NCBI GenBank assembly: GCA_018241725.1
Contig: JAFEDI010000082.1
Coordinates: 31,854 to 95,853 of the forward strand
Reading direction: 5' to 3'
Source: Pseudomonadota bacterium
GTDB lineage: Bacteria > Pseudomonadota > Gammaproteobacteria > Burkholderiales > Rhodocyclaceae
DNA: 64,000 bases
Shown here: piece after piece, positions 19,445 through 32,141 of the stretch
Numbering within the stretch: the first letter of the stretch is position 1
How the letters are laid out: every line of letters starts with the position of its first letter
Position numbers and translations under genes: made by a program
The notes under the pieces: generated by a model
Told to the model about the DNA's origin: nothing
Databases searched by the model: none
The model's input: only the letters and a program-made list of their open reading frames with translations

Positions 19445-19684
19445 GGACTGGGACGAAGCGGAACAGCTGAACGAAATTAGGGATAGGAATCAGCAGCTGA
19501 GTTTGCCACGGCAGGGATTGGTTCCCATCCGGGCCATGGAAGCACATTCGCGCCCCGACGGACACCGCCTGGACGTATCTGCGCGCAAATTTGCCTCCAT
19601 AGTGACCTACGCCGCGGAAATTCCCCGCCGCGGCAGCACTGCCACCGCCTGTGGCCGGGCGCCGCGGGTATACTCCGCGCGCCG

Positions 19685-20506
19685 ATGCCCGTCGAACACT
19701 ACGAGAACTTTCCCGTCGCCTCTTTCCTGCTGCCGGCGCACCTGCGCGAGCCGGTAGAGGCCATCTACGCCTTTGCCCGCAGCGCCGACGACATCGCCGA
19801 CGAGGGCGATGCGACACCAATCATGCGTCTGGCGCGCCTCAACGACTACAAGCGGGCGCTGCTGGCCATCGAGCAGTACCGCCCCTTCGACGATCCGACG
19901 CTGGAGCCGATCTTCAAACGCCTCGGCCGCAACATCCGCGACTTCGGGCTGCCGATGCAGCTCTTCCGCGACCTGCTGGACGCCTTCAGCCAGGACGTGG
20001 GCAAAACCCGCTACGCGGACTTCGACGAACTCGGCGATTACTGCCGCCGCTCGGCCAACCCGGTCGGGCGCCTGCTGCTGCACCTCTACGACGAGGCCAC
20101 GCCGGACAATCTGATCCTGTCGGACCTGATCTGCACCAGCCTGCAGCTGATCAACTTCTGGCAGGACGTCGCGGTGGACTGGCAGAAGCAGCGCATCTAC
20201 CTGCCACAGGCCGAACTCGAACGCTTCGGCGTCAGCGAGGCCTGCATCGCCGACGGCCGCGTGACGCCGCATTTCACCGCGCTGATGGATTTCCAGATCC
20301 AGCGCACCCGCTGCATGATGCTGCGCGGCGCCCCCCTCGCCCACCGCCTGCCCGGCCGCATCGGCTGGGAGCTGCGCCTCGTGGTACAGGGCGGACTCGC
20401 GATACTCGACAAGATCGAGGCGAACGGCTACGACGTGTTCCGCCGCCGTCCGACCCTCGGCAAGACAGACTGGCCGCGCCTCGCCTGGCGCGCCCTCACC
20501 CGGTAG
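19685..20506 (+). CDS. hpnC: Hydroxysqualene synthase HpnC
   Basis: This 273-residue member of the trans-isoprenyl diphosphate synthase head-to-head family converts presqualene diphosphate to hydroxysqualene. It has the Asp-rich motifs RSADDIADEGD (about 33-43) and LINFWQDVAVDW, and the substrate-binding stretch YCRRSANPVGRLLL. It lies 6 bases upstream of hpnD and in the standard order hpnC-hpnD-hpnE, the bacterial three-enzyme route to squalene. A TATACT box at 19669-19674 lies only about 10 bases before the ATG, so the leader is very short or absent. Downstream hopanoid genes (for example shc) are not in the window. Confidence 0.93.
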   Translation: MPVEHYENFPVASFLLPAHLREPVEAIYAFARSADDIADEGDATPIMRLARLNDYKRALLAIEQYRPFDDPTLEPIFKRLGRNIRDFGLPMQLFRDLLDAFSQDVGKTRYADFDELGDYCRRSANPVGRLLLHLYDEATPDNLILSDLICTSLQLINFWQDVAVDWQKQRIYLPQAELERFGVSEACIADGRVTPHFTALMDFQIQRTRCMMLRGAPLAHRLPGRIGWELRLVVQGGLAILDKIEANGYDVFRRRPTLGKTDWPRLAWRALTR

Positions 20507-20512
20507 CGCCCC

Positions 20513-21349
20513 ATGACCGATCCCCACGCCTATTGCCAGGAGAAGGCCGCCAGCAGCGGCTCCAGCTTCTACTACAGCTTCATGTTCCTGCCCCCCGAGC
20601 GGCGTCAGGCGATCACCGCCTTGTACGCTTTCTGCCGGGAGGTGGACGACGTGGTGGACGAATGCCACGACATGCAGATCGCCCAGACCAAGCTCGACTG
20701 GTGGCGCATGCAGGTGGCCCAGGTCTATGACGGCGCGCCGGAGCACCCGGTTGGCCAGGCCCTCCAGCAGATCAACAAGCAGTTCCCGTTGCCCCGCGAA
20801 CAGCTGCTCGAAATCATCGACGGCATGCAGATGGACCTGCAGCAGACCCGCTACCTGGACTGGAAGGCGCTGCAACTGTACTGCTACCGTGTGGCCAGCG
20901 TGGTCGGCCTGCTGTCCGCCGAGATCTTCGGCTACAGCAACCGCCAGACCCTGAAATACGCCCACGACCTGGGCATGGCCTTTCAGCTCACCAACATCAT
21001 CCGCGACGTGGGCGAGGACGCCCGCCGCGGCCGCATCTACCTGCCTATCGACGAGTTGCAGCGCTTCAACGTGCCAGCCCGGCAGATCCTCGACGGCCAG
21101 CATTCGGACAACTTCCGCGAGCTGATGACCTTCCAGACCCAGCGCGCGCGCCAGTTCTACGACCAGGCCTTTGCCCTGCTACCGGACGAGGACCGCAAGA
21201 CCCAGCGCCCCGGCCTGGTGATGGCGGCGATCTACCGCACGCTGCTCGATGAGATCGAGGCCGACGGCTTCCAGGTGCTCGACCGCCGCACCTCCCTGAC
21301 GCCACTGCGCAAGATCTGGATCGCCGGGCGTACCTGGCTGCGCGGCTGA
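20513..21349 (+). CDS. hpnD: Presqualene diphosphate synthase HpnD
   Basis: The protein has 278 residues and condenses two farnesyl diphosphates into presqualene diphosphate. Asp-rich motifs are visible as FCREVDDVVDEC (about 42-53) and NIIRDVGEDARRGRIYLP (about 162-179), the strongly conserved second motif of the family. YCYRVASVVGLL matches the substrate pocket. The stop overlaps the hpnE start by one base (TGATG), indicating translational coupling. Confidence 0.95.
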   Translation: MTDPHAYCQEKAASSGSSFYYSFMFLPPERRQAITALYAFCREVDDVVDECHDMQIAQTKLDWWRMQVAQVYDGAPEHPVGQALQQINKQFPLPREQLLEIIDGMQMDLQQTRYLDWKALQLYCYRVASVVGLLSAEIFGYSNRQTLKYAHDLGMAFQLTNIIRDVGEDARRGRIYLPIDELQRFNVPARQILDGQHSDNFRELMTFQTQRARQFYDQAFALLPDEDRKTQRPGLVMAAIYRTLLDEIEADGFQVLDRRTSLTPLRKIWIAGRTWLRG

Positions 21350-22668
21350 TGAATACCGGCCCCGACATCGCCGTCATCGGCGGCGGCTACGCCGGCTTCG
21401 CGGCTGCCGTCACGCTGGCCCGCGGCGGGGCCAAGGTCACGCTGTTCGAATCCTCCCGCGTACTCGGCGGGCGCGCCCGCGTGGTGGACAAGGACGGCTA
21501 CCGGGTGGACAACGGCCAGCACATCCTGCTCGGCGCCTACACTGAGACCCTGCGCCTGCTGCGCCTGGTCGGCGTCAAGCCGAGCGTGCTGGAAACGCGC
21601 AAGCTGGCGCTGGTCTATCCGGGCGAATGCGCGCTGCGCGCCGCCCCGCTGCCGGCGCCGCTGCACCTGGCCATCGGCCTCCTCGGCGCCAAGGGTCTGG
21701 ACTGGCGCGACAAGCTGGCGATGGCGCGGCTGATGCGCAGCCTCAAGGCCCGCAAGTTCCGCGTCGAACCGGATCGGCCGGTCGCCGAGCTGCTCGCCGA
21801 AACCGCCCAGACCGAGAGACTGAGCCAGCTGATCTGGGAGCCCCTGTGCGTGGCGGCCCTCAACACACCGGTCTCCGACGCGTCGGCGCAGGTCTTCGCC
21901 AACGTGCTGCGCGACAGCCTGGCCGCCAGTGCTTCCGCATCGGACCTGCTGCTGCCACGGCTGGACCTGTCCGAGCTGTTCCCCGTGCCGGCATCCCGCT
22001 GGCTGGCCATGCGCGGCCACACGGTGCGCATCGCCGAGCCGATCAAGGCGATCGAGAGCATCGGCGGCGGCTACCGCCTCGACGGCGACCCATGGACCAC
22101 GCTGTTCGAACATGTGGTGATCGCCACCGCGCCCTATCACGTCGCACCGCTGGTGGAGACGCTGCCGGCGATGGCGCCGGTGGTGGCCGGCCTCGCCACA
22201 CTGCGCCACGAGCCCATCGTCACCGCCTGGCTGGCCTTCGACGGGCCGCTGAACTTCCCGGAACCGATGATCGGCATCAGCGGCGGCTACGGCCAATGGG
22301 CCTTCGACCGCGCCGCGCTGGGCGGTGAGCAAGGCCTGGTCAGCGTGGTCATCAGCGCCCGTGGCGCCCATCAGGAAATCAGCAAGGAAGCGCTTGAGGT
22401 CGCGCTGCTGCAGGAGTTGCAGCATGTGCTCGGCCCACTGCCGGCGCTGGCCTGGTCGCAGATCATCACCGAGAAGCGCGCCACGTTCTCGTGCACGCCG
22501 GGCCTCGTCCGCCCTGGCGTCGCCACGCCGCAGCCCGGCCTGTGGCTGGCCGGCGACTACGTTGCGTCGGACTACCCGGCCACGATCGAGTCTGCCGTCC
22601 GCAGCGGTGTGCAGGCCGGCCGCAGCATCCTCAAACGCTGCGGGCTGAAGGAACAGATCCTGCCGTAA
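21349..22668 (+). CDS. hpnE: Hydroxysqualene dehydroxylase HpnE
   Basis: This FAD-dependent amine-oxidase-like protein of 439 residues removes the hydroxyl from hydroxysqualene to give squalene. The N-terminal dinucleotide fold reads IAVIGGGYAGFAAAVTLARGG, followed by FESSRVLGGRARV and DNGQHILLGAY. Close to the C-terminus, GLWLAGDYVASDYPATIESAVRSG binds FAD. Homology to phytoene desaturases is expected, but the HpnC/HpnD context identifies the squalene-pathway enzyme. It completes the plus-strand operon. Confidence 0.93.
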   Translation: MNTGPDIAVIGGGYAGFAAAVTLARGGAKVTLFESSRVLGGRARVVDKDGYRVDNGQHILLGAYTETLRLLRLVGVKPSVLETRKLALVYPGECALRAAPLPAPLHLAIGLLGAKGLDWRDKLAMARLMRSLKARKFRVEPDRPVAELLAETAQTERLSQLIWEPLCVAALNTPVSDASAQVFANVLRDSLAASASASDLLLPRLDLSELFPVPASRWLAMRGHTVRIAEPIKAIESIGGGYRLDGDPWTTLFEHVVIATAPYHVAPLVETLPAMAPVVAGLATLRHEPIVTAWLAFDGPLNFPEPMIGISGGYGQWAFDRAALGGEQGLVSVVISARGAHQEISKEALEVALLQELQHVLGPLPALAWSQIITEKRATFSCTPGLVRPGVATPQPGLWLAGDYVASDYPATIESAVRSGVQAGRSILKRCGLKEQILP

Positions 22669-22853
22669 GCCGACGCCCATCGGACAAGCCTGTGGGGTAA
22701 GCCCGGGGGAACGAAGCCGTTCGCTCTACGCGGCTTTCATCGCCTCCGTGAGCGAATGAATCCGCCCCCACAAGGCCAACCCTGCACAGCCAGCTAGGAG
22801 CAGCCCCCATAAGGCAGCCATTCCGGAAGATGGCCGCCACAGAAAATCCGCTG

Positions 22854-23573
22854 TTACACCAGCTTGCCGGCAGAAAGGCGCAGGCTGCGCCCGCAGCGCT
22901 CCGCCAGGCTGGTGTCGTGGGTGACCAGCACGAGGGTCGTGCCGGATTCGACGTTGAGGGAGAACATCAACTCGATGACAGCCTCACCGGTAGCCACGTC
23001 CAGGTTGCCAGTCGGCTCGTCGGCCAGCACCAAGGCCGGACGCGGCGCGAACGCTCGGGCCACCGCGACGCGCTGCTGCTCGCCACCGGACAGCTGGCGC
23101 GGGTAATGTCCCAGGCGGCAGCCCAGGCCGACCCGCTGCAGCCAGCCCTCCGCCTCCTGGCGGGCATCCTTCCGCCCGGCTAGCTCCAGCGGCAGCATCA
23201 CGTTCTCGAGGGCCGTCAGCGCCGGCAGCAGCTGGAAGGACTGGAACACGAAGCCCACACATTCGCCGCGCAGTGCAGCGCGGCCGTCCTCATCGAGGGC
23301 AAACAGGTCCTGCCCGCGGATATGCACGGAGCCGCCGGACGGCGAATCCAGTCCGGCCAGCAGCCCCAGTAGCGTGGACTTGCCCGAGCCGGATGCCCCG
23401 ACGATGGCCACGGCCTCGCCGGCGGCAATGCTGAAGGAAACGTCCTCCAGGATGTGCAGCGTGCCGCCGTCGTCGGCGGCCACGCTGCGGCTCAGATGTT
23501 TGACGTCAACCACGGGCGCCAGCGCGGCCACTGTGGATGAAGAATCAGATCGGGTTCGGGTCAGCATGGCCAT
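22854..23573 (-). CDS. Orphan LolD/YbbA-type ABC ATPase
   Basis: The protein has 239 residues if ATG at 23573 is used; the frame is open about 50 codons further upstream but the extension crosses the guaB terminator. Walker A is GASGSGKST, signature QLSGGEQQRV, Walker B ALVLADEPTGNLDVAT, and the H-loop is VTHD. It belongs with YbbA, whose FtsX-type permease YbbP is usually adjacent; here neither neighbour (hpnE, guaB) is a permease. It may therefore serve a permease elsewhere, such as the FtsX-like gene 4 kb away, which already has its own ATPase. No strong Shine-Dalgarno is visible, so the start is uncertain. Confidence 0.78.
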   Translation of the reverse strand: MAMLTRTRSDSSSTVAALAPVVDVKHLSRSVAADDGGTLHILEDVSFSIAAGEAVAIVGASGSGKSTLLGLLAGLDSPSGGSVHIRGQDLFALDEDGRAALRGECVGFVFQSFQLLPALTALENVMLPLELAGRKDARQEAEGWLQRVGLGCRLGHYPRQLSGGEQQRVAVARAFAPRPALVLADEPTGNLDVATGEAVIELMFSLNVESGTTLVLVTHDTSLAERCGRSLRLSAGKLV

Positions 23574-23677
23574 GTGGAGTGGATTTTCGGCGATAGGTTC
23601 AGCACCGGTACGCGGCTGTCCGCAATTATTCCGGCCCTGGATGACATCCCGCCACCGGCCGCAGCCCGTCAACGAAC

Positions 23678-23701
23678 AAGGGCAGCCCGCGGGCTGCCCT
23701 T
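23678..23701 (-). terminator. Terminator hairpin of guaB
   Basis: A perfect 24-base palindrome (AAGGGCAGCCC GC GGGCTGCCCTT) lies 22 bases after the guaB stop. On the minus strand it is followed by GTTCGTT, a modest U tail. Confidence 0.7.
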
Positions 23702-23722
23702 GATGCACGGGACCGGAAAGAC

Positions 23723-25728
<2,006 letters not shown>

Positions 25729-25752
25729 GGCGACGCGGTACAGCCGGCGGGC

Positions 25753-26073
25753 TCAGGCTTCCGCCGGACCGCCGCCCTTCTTCATGACCTTCCCCTCTTC
25801 GGCACGCTTGCGGCGCACCTCCTTGGGGTCGGCGATCAAGGGCCGATAGATCTCGACCCGGTCCTTGTCCCGCAACACCGTATCGGCCTTGACCAGCTTG
25901 GCATACACGCCGAGCTTGTTGGCCTTGGCCAGATCGATCTCGGGATGCTTCTGCAACAGGCCCGAGGCCTCCACCGCCCGTTGCACCGTGCTGCCCGCCG
26001 GCAGCCTGAGGCGCACGATTTCCTGGCGCTCCTTGAGCGCATAGCAGACTTCGACGTTGATCGAATCAGACAT
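25753..26073 (-). CDS. rnfH: RnfH family protein (UPF0125)
   Basis: This 106-residue protein has the ubiquitin-like beta-grasp fold of the RnfH family: [61 protein letters not shown]. Despite the name, in most proteobacteria it is linked to ratA and smpB, as here, rather than to the Rnf complex. It follows ratA by 2 bases and is certainly co-transcribed. Its biochemical role is not settled. Confidence 0.92.
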   Translation of the reverse strand: MSDSINVEVCYALKERQEIVRLRLPAGSTVQRAVEASGLLQKHPEIDLAKANKLGVYAKLVKADTVLRDKDRVEIYRPLIADPKEVRRKRAEEGKVMKKGGGPAEA

Positions 26074-26075
26074 GG

Positions 26076-26513
26076 TCAGCCCTTGCGGTAGATTTGCGAG
26101 GCGCGCTTGACGAAGGAGTCGACGAAAGTGTTTGCGATGTGGCTGAACACCGGCCCCACCGCCTTCTCGATCAGACGGTTGGAAAACTCGTAGTGCAGGT
26201 TGAACTCGACCTTGCAGGCGGCATCGCCCAACGGAATGAACTCCCAGCTGCCGTCCAGGTGCGTGAACGGTCCGTCGGTCAGGCGGATGTGCATGTGCCG
26301 CGGATAGTCCTTGTCGTTCTCGGTGCTGAAGTGGGACTTGATGCCGTGGTAGTTGATGTGCAGCGTAGCCTTGGTGACCTTCTCGTCACGGCCATGCACC
26401 TCGCTGCCGCCACACCAGGGCAGAAACTTGGGGTAATCCTCGCAGCGGTCCACCAGATCGAACATCTGGGCCGGAGTGAATTCGATCAGAACGGTTTTCT
26501 TGACGGCTGCCAT
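26076..26513 (-). CDS. ratA: RatA/Coq10-type START-domain protein
   Basis: This 145-residue single-domain protein of the polyketide cyclase/START superfamily shows the conserved segments [23 protein letters not shown] and [13 protein letters not shown], and ends with [20 protein letters not shown]. Members are called ribosome association toxin RatA in E. coli and are related to the ubiquinone-binding protein Coq10. Either description could apply, and ubiquinone chaperoning is as likely as toxin activity. It forms an operon with rnfH and is divergent from smpB by 67 bases. Confidence 0.9.
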   Translation of the reverse strand: MAAVKKTVLIEFTPAQMFDLVDRCEDYPKFLPWCGGSEVHGRDEKVTKATLHINYHGIKSHFSTENDKDYPRHMHIRLTDGPFTHLDGSWEFIPLGDAACKVEFNLHYEFSNRLIEKAVGPVFSHIANTFVDSFVKRASQIYRKG

Positions 26514-26580
26514 TGGAGCGCGGGCGAACTAACGAGCTGTTAAAATGCGCGATTTTACGCGTCCGTTCAAGCCTACGCCA

Positions 26581-27027
26581 ATGAGCATCATCGACAACCG
26601 CAAGGCCTTCCACGATTATTTCATCGAGGAAAAATACGAAGCCGGCCTCGTGCTCGAGGGCTGGGAGGTCAAGGGCATCCGCGCCGGGCGTGCCAACATC
26701 AAGGAAAGCTACGTGGTGATCCGTAGCGCCGAGATCTTCATCGTCGGCATGCACATCACGCCGCTGGAGTCAGCCTCCACCCACGTGCATCCCGACCCGA
26801 CCCGCACCCGCAAGCTGCTGCTGCACGCCGAGGAAATCGCCAAGCTGATCGGCAAGGTGGAACGCGCAGGTTATGCACTGGTGCCACTCGACCTGCATTA
26901 CGCCAAGGGTCGCGTGAAGATCAGCATCGGCCTTGCCAAGGGCAAGAAACAGTACGACAAGCGGGAAACCGAGAAGGAACGCGACTGGGAGCGCGAGAAG
27001 GCGCGCCTGATCCGCTCCAAGGGCTGA
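26581..27027 (+). CDS. smpB: SsrA-binding protein SmpB
   Basis: This 148-residue partner of tmRNA in trans-translation loads it onto stalled ribosomes. Landmarks are the OB-fold start [43 protein letters not shown], the heart [14 protein letters not shown] and the basic C-terminal tail [24 protein letters not shown] at 26581 starts the canonical protein; an in-frame ATG 12 codons upstream would add an atypical extension. The tmRNA gene itself is not in this window. Confidence 0.96.
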   Translation: MSIIDNRKAFHDYFIEEKYEAGLVLEGWEVKGIRAGRANIKESYVVIRSAEIFIVGMHITPLESASTHVHPDPTRTRKLLLHAEEIAKLIGKVERAGYALVPLDLHYAKGRVKISIGLAKGKKQYDKRETEKERDWEREKARLIRSKG

Positions 27028-27075
27028 GGCCCCCCTGCTACCGCCCCAGCCTTGGCGGCGGCATGCCACAGGAAC

Positions 27076-28005
27076 CTACTCGGTTTCGCCCAGGGCCCAT
27101 TCCACGTCCAGGCGCTCCAGCGCATCCACCGGCTGGCACACCCCCGCTGCCGCAAACAGTTCGTGAGCACGGCCGTGCTGCGCGGCGCCGAAGGCCAGCA
27201 AGGTCGAGCGGGCGTATTCCGCCAACACAACCGGTGACTGGGGGGTGAGCTTGCGGGCCGTCTCGAAGTGCTCGATGACGGCCTCCTTGCGGGCGCCATA
27301 GGTCAGGCCGGCCACCACGCTGCCGATCTTGTCGATCACTTCGGCGTTGTAGACGCCCAGCGCCACATAGGCATCGGCATGGTCATTATCCAGTTCGACG
27401 ACGCGCTGCAGGCAATCCCGCACCTTGCCACCAAGGCCACGGGCCAGCGCTTTCACCACCGAGATACTCTGGCTGTAGCGCCCCAGCGCCAGGCCATGCA
27501 CATACCAGGCATTGGCCCAGTTCGGCGCCAGCTCGGTCAGCGCCGTGCAGAATCCAAGCGTTTCATCGAGGATTCGGGTACGGCGCAGTTCGTCCTCTTC
27601 CAGGTGGGCGGCGTAAACGACGGCTGCCCGCGCTGCCGCCACCAGCCCCACCGGACCTGCCGCCAAGCCGTATTCGACGGCATCCGCGAAATCCCCCGCA
27701 TGATAGGCGCGCCAAGCCTCCTCGATCTGCAGCGCGGCCGCCGCCGGATCCGGTACATGAGCCTGAAGGGCCGGATTTGCGTCGAGCAGCGCATGCACGC
27801 TGACCACGTCCGGATAGGGTTCCCGGTCGCCCCGGTGCAGGCGTGCCCAGTTGCTCGACAAGGCCGTGCCTCCATAGCGATAGACACGGTTGCCATAGGG
27901 AAAACGCTTCCAGCTGCGACGGCCGCCATCCTGCTCCGAGCGGACTTCGGCCACGCGCTGCCGCGAACGGCGCAGGGCCATGCTCCAGTCAAAGCTCAGA
28001 TGCAT
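27076..28005 (-). CDS. Tetratricopeptide-like helical protein, unknown function
   Basis: The 309-residue protein has no signal peptide or membrane helices. The middle and C-terminal parts (about 105-300) are a string of helix pairs (FCTALTELAPNWANAWYVHGL, CLQRVVELDNDHADAYVALGVYNAE, HFETARKLTPQSPVVLAEYA). Their Ala/Leu/Tyr spacing resembles tetratricopeptide repeats. The N-terminus is unusual (MALRRSRQRVAEVRSEQDGG) and basic. ATG at 28005 is chosen for its AAAGGA at good distance. It is likely an adaptor for protein-protein contacts; no partner is evident from the neighbours. Confidence 0.65.
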   Translation of the reverse strand: MHLSFDWSMALRRSRQRVAEVRSEQDGGRRSWKRFPYGNRVYRYGGTALSSNWARLHRGDREPYPDVVSVHALLDANPALQAHVPDPAAAALQIEEAWRAYHAGDFADAVEYGLAAGPVGLVAAARAAVVYAAHLEEDELRRTRILDETLGFCTALTELAPNWANAWYVHGLALGRYSQSISVVKALARGLGGKVRDCLQRVVELDNDHADAYVALGVYNAEVIDKIGSVVAGLTYGARKEAVIEHFETARKLTPQSPVVLAEYARSTLLAFGAAQHGRAHELFAAAGVCQPVDALERLDVEWALGETE

Positions 28006-28149
28006 CGGCAGTCCTTTCCCGCGAACGGCGCCCAATGACGGGCACTCTCGAAAAATGCCACGACCATCAAGGACGGTACAGGCAGGCCGCGGAGAGTAGC
28101 ACCCCGCTCGCCATTAAGCATGCTGCGCCGCGGCAACGCGGCGGCCCGT

Positions 28150-28443
28150 TCAGGCCGCGATCCGGTCCATGAAACGGGCCAGCTGGATATCCAGTTCGGT
28201 CAGCCCACCGGCATCATGGGTGCTCAACACCACCTCCACCCGGTTATACACGTTGCTCCATTCCGGGTGGTGGTCGAGCTTCTCCGCCATCAACGCGACC
28301 CGCGACATCCAGCCGAAGGCCGCGTTGAAGTCGGCGAAGCGGAATTGCTTGCGGATTGCATCGCGGTCGGGTTCCAGCTGCCATCCTGCCAGGCCCGCCA
28401 ACGCCGCCTGGCGCTGCGCGTCGTCCAGTTTCTGCGCTCTCAT
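28150..28443 (-). CDS. 4a-hydroxytetrahydrobiopterin dehydratase
   Basis: This 97-residue pterin-4a-carbinolamine dehydratase (PhhB/PCD family) regenerates tetrahydrobiopterin after aromatic amino acid hydroxylation. It has the family motif [15 protein letters not shown], followed by [24 protein letters not shown] at 28443 is chosen because GGAGG lies 8 bases upstream; ATGs 7 and 6 codons earlier lack one. It lies 17 bases after the AsmA-like gene, and the two are probably co-transcribed. No phenylalanine hydroxylase is in the window, so a role in another pterin-dependent reaction is possible. Confidence 0.9.
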   Translation of the reverse strand: MRAQKLDDAQRQAALAGLAGWQLEPDRDAIRKQFRFADFNAAFGWMSRVALMAEKLDHHPEWSNVYNRVEVVLSTHDAGGLTELDIQLARFMDRIAA

Positions 28444-28460
28444 CGGAATCGCCTCCTTCA

Positions 28461-31400
28461 TCAACGCAGGGAAAAATCCACCCGACTGGCTTTCGCCTTG
28501 GCCTTGCCGTCGTCGCCTTCATGCGGCGCCAGCAGGAAGACCCGGTCGGCCGGCACCTGGCCCTTGTCGAGCAGCCAGTTCTTGGCCGCCTGGGCGCGCT
28601 GCTGCGCGAGCAGGCGCAGGTCCTCGTCGCTGACGGTGGTGTTCGCGAGGATCAGCTTCTCCATCTCGGGCACCGGCAAATCCTTGGTCAGGCCGATCAG
28701 GTTGCGGGGCTTCGGAAATTTCTCATCCTTATAGACACGGGTCAGCAGCGCTGGGTACTCGGCGGCGTCGATATGCACGCGGCCGTCCTCGCCAAGAGAT
28801 TCGCCCTTCTTCGCCATGTCCTTGATCTTCAGCGCCTCGACCTTGCCGAGCATGACCGCGTGCTTGAGGCCTTCCCGGTCGGTCTGCGGATCGACGCGGC
28901 CGGCAATGTCGAGCTTGAGGCCGGTCTTCTCGGTCATGGCCTTGGCGATGGCGTTCAGCTTGGGCTCGGCGCTGTCGGGCAGGCGCGCGAAGCCGGGGTC
29001 GAACTCCAGCCAGGCCAGTTCCTCGCTGTTGCCACCGAACATCGAGCCTAGCAAGGCAAACGGCGAGGTTATCGCCTTGCCGATCAGATTGACGAGGACC
29101 TTCCAGATGATGCCGCCGATACTGAACTGCGGGTCGTCCAGCGAACCGCCGATCGGCAGGTCCAGATCGATCTCGCCACGGCTGTTCTTCAGCAGGGACA
29201 CCGCCAGCAGCACCGGCAGCTTGAGGGCATCCGGGCTGTCCACCTTGTCGCCGAAGGTCAGCTGGTCGAGGAAGACCTGATTGGTGGCGGTCAGCTTACG
29301 GTCCTCGATCTTGTAATTGACACTGGCCGACAGCTTGCCCTTCTCGATGCCGTAGCCGACGTACTTGCCGGCATAGGTGGACACGCCGGACAACTCGAAA
29401 TCCTTCACCGAGGCCTTGATATCCAGCGCCTTGTCCTGCCGGAAGGGATTGAGCTTGCCGACGACCTCCACCGGCGCCGCGTTGTCCACCTTGCCGCGCA
29501 ATTCCAGTTCGGCGATCGTACCGGGATCGGACGACAGGCCGACCAAGCGCCCGCCCATGCCAGTCAGGTTGGCGTCGTAATTGGGCCGGATGAAACGATC
29601 GCTGTAGGCGATGTTGCCGCCCTGCAGGGTGATCCGCTTGATCGACACCGGCGGCAGCGGCTCGGCAGGCTTTGGAGGTGGCAACTGCGCCGTCGCCACT
29701 CCAGGCGCGGACAGCTTGCCACCGTTGGCCTTCTTCACAGCATCCTGTTCATCCTTCTGCTCCTGGGCCCGCTGGGCGGTGATCTCGCGGATATTGAGGC
29801 CGCCCTGGGCGTCGAGGATCAGGCGGGTGTAGAAGTCGCTCAGCGCGATGTCGTCGATGCTCACCGCCAGTGGTGCCAGACGGATGTCCACGCCACCGAA
29901 GTACAGCGACTTCCAGCGCAGGAAGTCGGCCGCGTTGAGCTTGTCCACCGATGCGAAATCGCCCACCGTCAGGTTGCCCTTGAAGCCGCCCTTCATGCCA
30001 CCTGCCGCGGGCAACTCGAAAGCCAGCTTGCCGCGGGAGGTGACATTGCCGCGGGTAATCGCGATCTTTACCTTCTCGGTGACGTAGGGCTGCAGCATGG
30101 CCAGGTCGACCGCCTTCAGGTCCAGATCCAGAATGCCGACCAGCGGCGCCAGGCCGACCGTACCGGCCACCCCGATCTTGCCGCGCTTGTTGATCGCTGC
30201 CCGCAGATCCACTTTGGCCTTGCTACCCTTGGCGGTGGACAAGCCATCCACCTTGATGGCCAGCGGCTCCGCGTTGAAGACGATGGACGGTGACAGGGTC
30301 TGGTCCTCCAGACGCACGCCCCAGTCGTCGAGAGCCACATGCTTGACGCTCACCTGCCAGTCGGGACCGGCCGGAGCCTTCTTGGCGGGCGCCGCCCCGT
30401 GCTTGCGCGTCGGCGCGGCCGGCGCCTTGGCAACCGGTGCATCACCGGTGGCGGCAAACTGCTCGGCATTGAAGTGGCCATCCTTGCCACGCACGACGGC
30501 CAGGCGCGTCGCCTTACCGAGCACCTCGCCGACCGTCACGCGGCGCGTGGCCGTATCGACCTCGGTGTCGCGCAGTTCGAGCAGGCCGACGCGGGCCAGC
30601 GGTGTCTTGTCGCCCTTCAGGCGCACGCCCAGGTCCTTCAGCGCAACGCTCTCTGCCTTGACCTGGACCTTGGGTTCGCCGGACGCCTGCGCGAAATCGT
30701 AGGCCAGGCGCGCATCCACCTTGCCCGACGCCACCTCGCCCTGCTTCAGGAAAGGCGCGTAGTACGGCCGCGGCCCGACCAGGTCGAGACCACTCAGCTC
30801 CAGCGTGCCGGAGGCCTTGAGAGCCGACACGTCCAAGCTGCCCTTGTGCTCGACATGCTCGCCCGCGTCGGTGGAGAAACCAGCCTCCAGCTCCGCAGGC
30901 GTACCACCGGCCAGGCTGAACTTGCGCAGGGAAACATGCAGATCCTGCAAGGTCTTGTGGAAGGGGCCGGTGGGCAGATCGTCGCTGAAGGCGATGCGCC
31001 CGCCGCTGAGCTTGAGTTCATTCAGCGTCAGCGCAAAGGGCTTGTCCTCGGCAGCTTTCGGCGGTTCGGTCGCGGCAGGCGCGGCTGGAGGTTTGGGCTC
31101 AGTCGCAGTGGCAGCGGCCGGCTTCGGCAGCAGCGCGAGCAGGCTGATCGTCCCGTCGCGCTGGCGCTCCACCGTGACATCGGGCCCTTCAATGGAGACC
31201 GTACCGATGGCCGCCTCCCGCGCCAAAGGCGCCAGCTTGTCGATGCCGACCTTCAGCGCCGCCAGCTTGATCGCCGGACGACCGTCTGCATGCTGCACCT
31301 CGACCCCGTCCAGCCCGACCGAGCCTTTCACGCTCACGCTGGGCGGCTGGCCCGCCGGCTGCGCGAAGCTCAGCTCCAGGTCGGACGACAACTTGGCGCT

Positions 31401-32141
31401 CGGCAGGCGGAAGGTCTTGTCGACCGGCAAGTAATCCACATAGCGCGTCAGGTCGAAACCATCGAACTTGATGCCGACCACCGATTCGCGGGCAAGGGAG
31501 AAAGGCTTGGATTTGCCCTTTACAACGAAGGGCGCCCCATTCACCTTCAGCGCCAGCAACGGCTCGACGAAGGTATCCACCTGGGACGGCAGGTTCGACA
31601 CGAAGGGCACGCCCAGATCGAGATCAGACACCACCTGCGTCTGCTTCAGCGGCCGGTCGTCGAAATCGATGCGGCCCTTCTCGACGCGGATGTTATGCAC
31701 CGCGAAATGGGTCTTGGAACCATCGTCGGGCTTGCTGAGGATTTCGTCGATGACATCCGACCAGTTGTAGCGCTGACCTTCCAGGCGCACCACGCTGACC
31801 GTCGGCTCTACCAGCTTCACCTCCTCCACCACCACGCCACCGCGCAGCAGGGATTCCGCCTCCACGTTCACGTACAGGGACGTGAAGCTCGCCGCCGGGC
31901 TCTTGCCGTCCGGCTCCAGCATGCGGAAGCCACGCACCTCGGCGGACAGCGCATAGGGATTGATCGACAGCCCCTCTATCGTCACCGGGCGATGCAGCAG
32001 TTCGCCGAGTTGCTTCTCGGCCACCGACTTGACCAGTGGCGGCGCGATCCAGAACCCCGCCACACCCACCAGGGCCACCGCTGCCAGCCCCCGCAGCGCC
32101 CATTTCGCCGGACGTCCGGCGGCGCGCAGCTTTTCGATCAT
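28461..32141 (-). CDS. AsmA/DUF748 family envelope protein
   Basis: This very large protein of 1226 residues has a single N-terminal membrane anchor (about 18-37, [20 protein letters not shown]). The periplasmic region that follows is of the AsmA/TamB/YhdP type, rich in repeated beta strands, with DUF748 segments (for example [20 protein letters not shown], then [21 protein letters not shown]). Low-complexity Pro/Ala stretches occur near 345-365 and 585-605. The C-terminus (about 1080-1226) resembles an OmpA-like peptidoglycan-binding fold with [26 protein letters not shown]. Such proteins form grooves for phospholipid transport or support the outer membrane. It precedes the pterin dehydratase on the same strand. 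Confidence 0.85.
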   Translation of the reverse strand: MIEKLRAAGRPAKWALRGLAAVALVGVAGFWIAPPLVKSVAEKQLGELLHRPVTIEGLSINPYALSAEVRGFRMLEPDGKSPAASFTSLYVNVEAESLLRGGVVVEEVKLVEPTVSVVRLEGQRYNWSDVIDEILSKPDDGSKTHFAVHNIRVEKGRIDFDDRPLKQTQVVSDLDLGVPFVSNLPSQVDTFVEPLLALKVNGAPFVVKGKSKPFSLARESVVGIKFDGFDLTRYVDYLPVDKTFRLPSAKLSSDLELSFAQPAGQPPSVSVKGSVGLDGVEVQHADGRPAIKLAALKVGIDKLAPLAREAAIGTVSIEGPDVTVERQRDGTISLLALLPKPAAATATEPKPPAAPAATEPPKAAEDKPFALTLNELKLSGGRIAFSDDLPTGPFHKTLQDLHVSLRKFSLAGGTPAELEAGFSTDAGEHVEHKGSLDVSALKASGTLELSGLDLVGPRPYYAPFLKQGEVASGKVDARLAYDFAQASGEPKVQVKAESVALKDLGVRLKGDKTPLARVGLLELRDTEVDTATRRVTVGEVLGKATRLAVVRGKDGHFNAEQFAATGDAPVAKAPAAPTRKHGAAPAKKAPAGPDWQVSVKHVALDDWGVRLEDQTLSPSIVFNAEPLAIKVDGLSTAKGSKAKVDLRAAINKRGKIGVAGTVGLAPLVGILDLDLKAVDLAMLQPYVTEKVKIAITRGNVTSRGKLAFELPAAGGMKGGFKGNLTVGDFASVDKLNAADFLRWKSLYFGGVDIRLAPLAVSIDDIALSDFYTRLILDAQGGLNIREITAQRAQEQKDEQDAVKKANGGKLSAPGVATAQLPPPKPAEPLPPVSIKRITLQGGNIAYSDRFIRPNYDANLTGMGGRLVGLSSDPGTIAELELRGKVDNAAPVEVVGKLNPFRQDKALDIKASVKDFELSGVSTYAGKYVGYGIEKGKLSASVNYKIEDRKLTATNQVFLDQLTFGDKVDSPDALKLPVLLAVSLLKNSRGEIDLDLPIGGSLDDPQFSIGGIIWKVLVNLIGKAITSPFALLGSMFGGNSEELAWLEFDPGFARLPDSAEPKLNAIAKAMTEKTGLKLDIAGRVDPQTDREGLKHAVMLGKVEALKIKDMAKKGESLGEDGRVHIDAAEYPALLTRVYKDEKFPKPRNLIGLTKDLPVPEMEKLILANTTVSDEDLRLLAQQRAQAAKNWLLDKGQVPADRVFLLAPHEGDDGKAKAKASRVDFSLR

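Noticed and set aside
21349-22668. Phytoene desaturase
   Set aside because: The order hpnC-hpnD-hpnE and the overlap with hpnD identify hydroxysqualene dehydroxylase.
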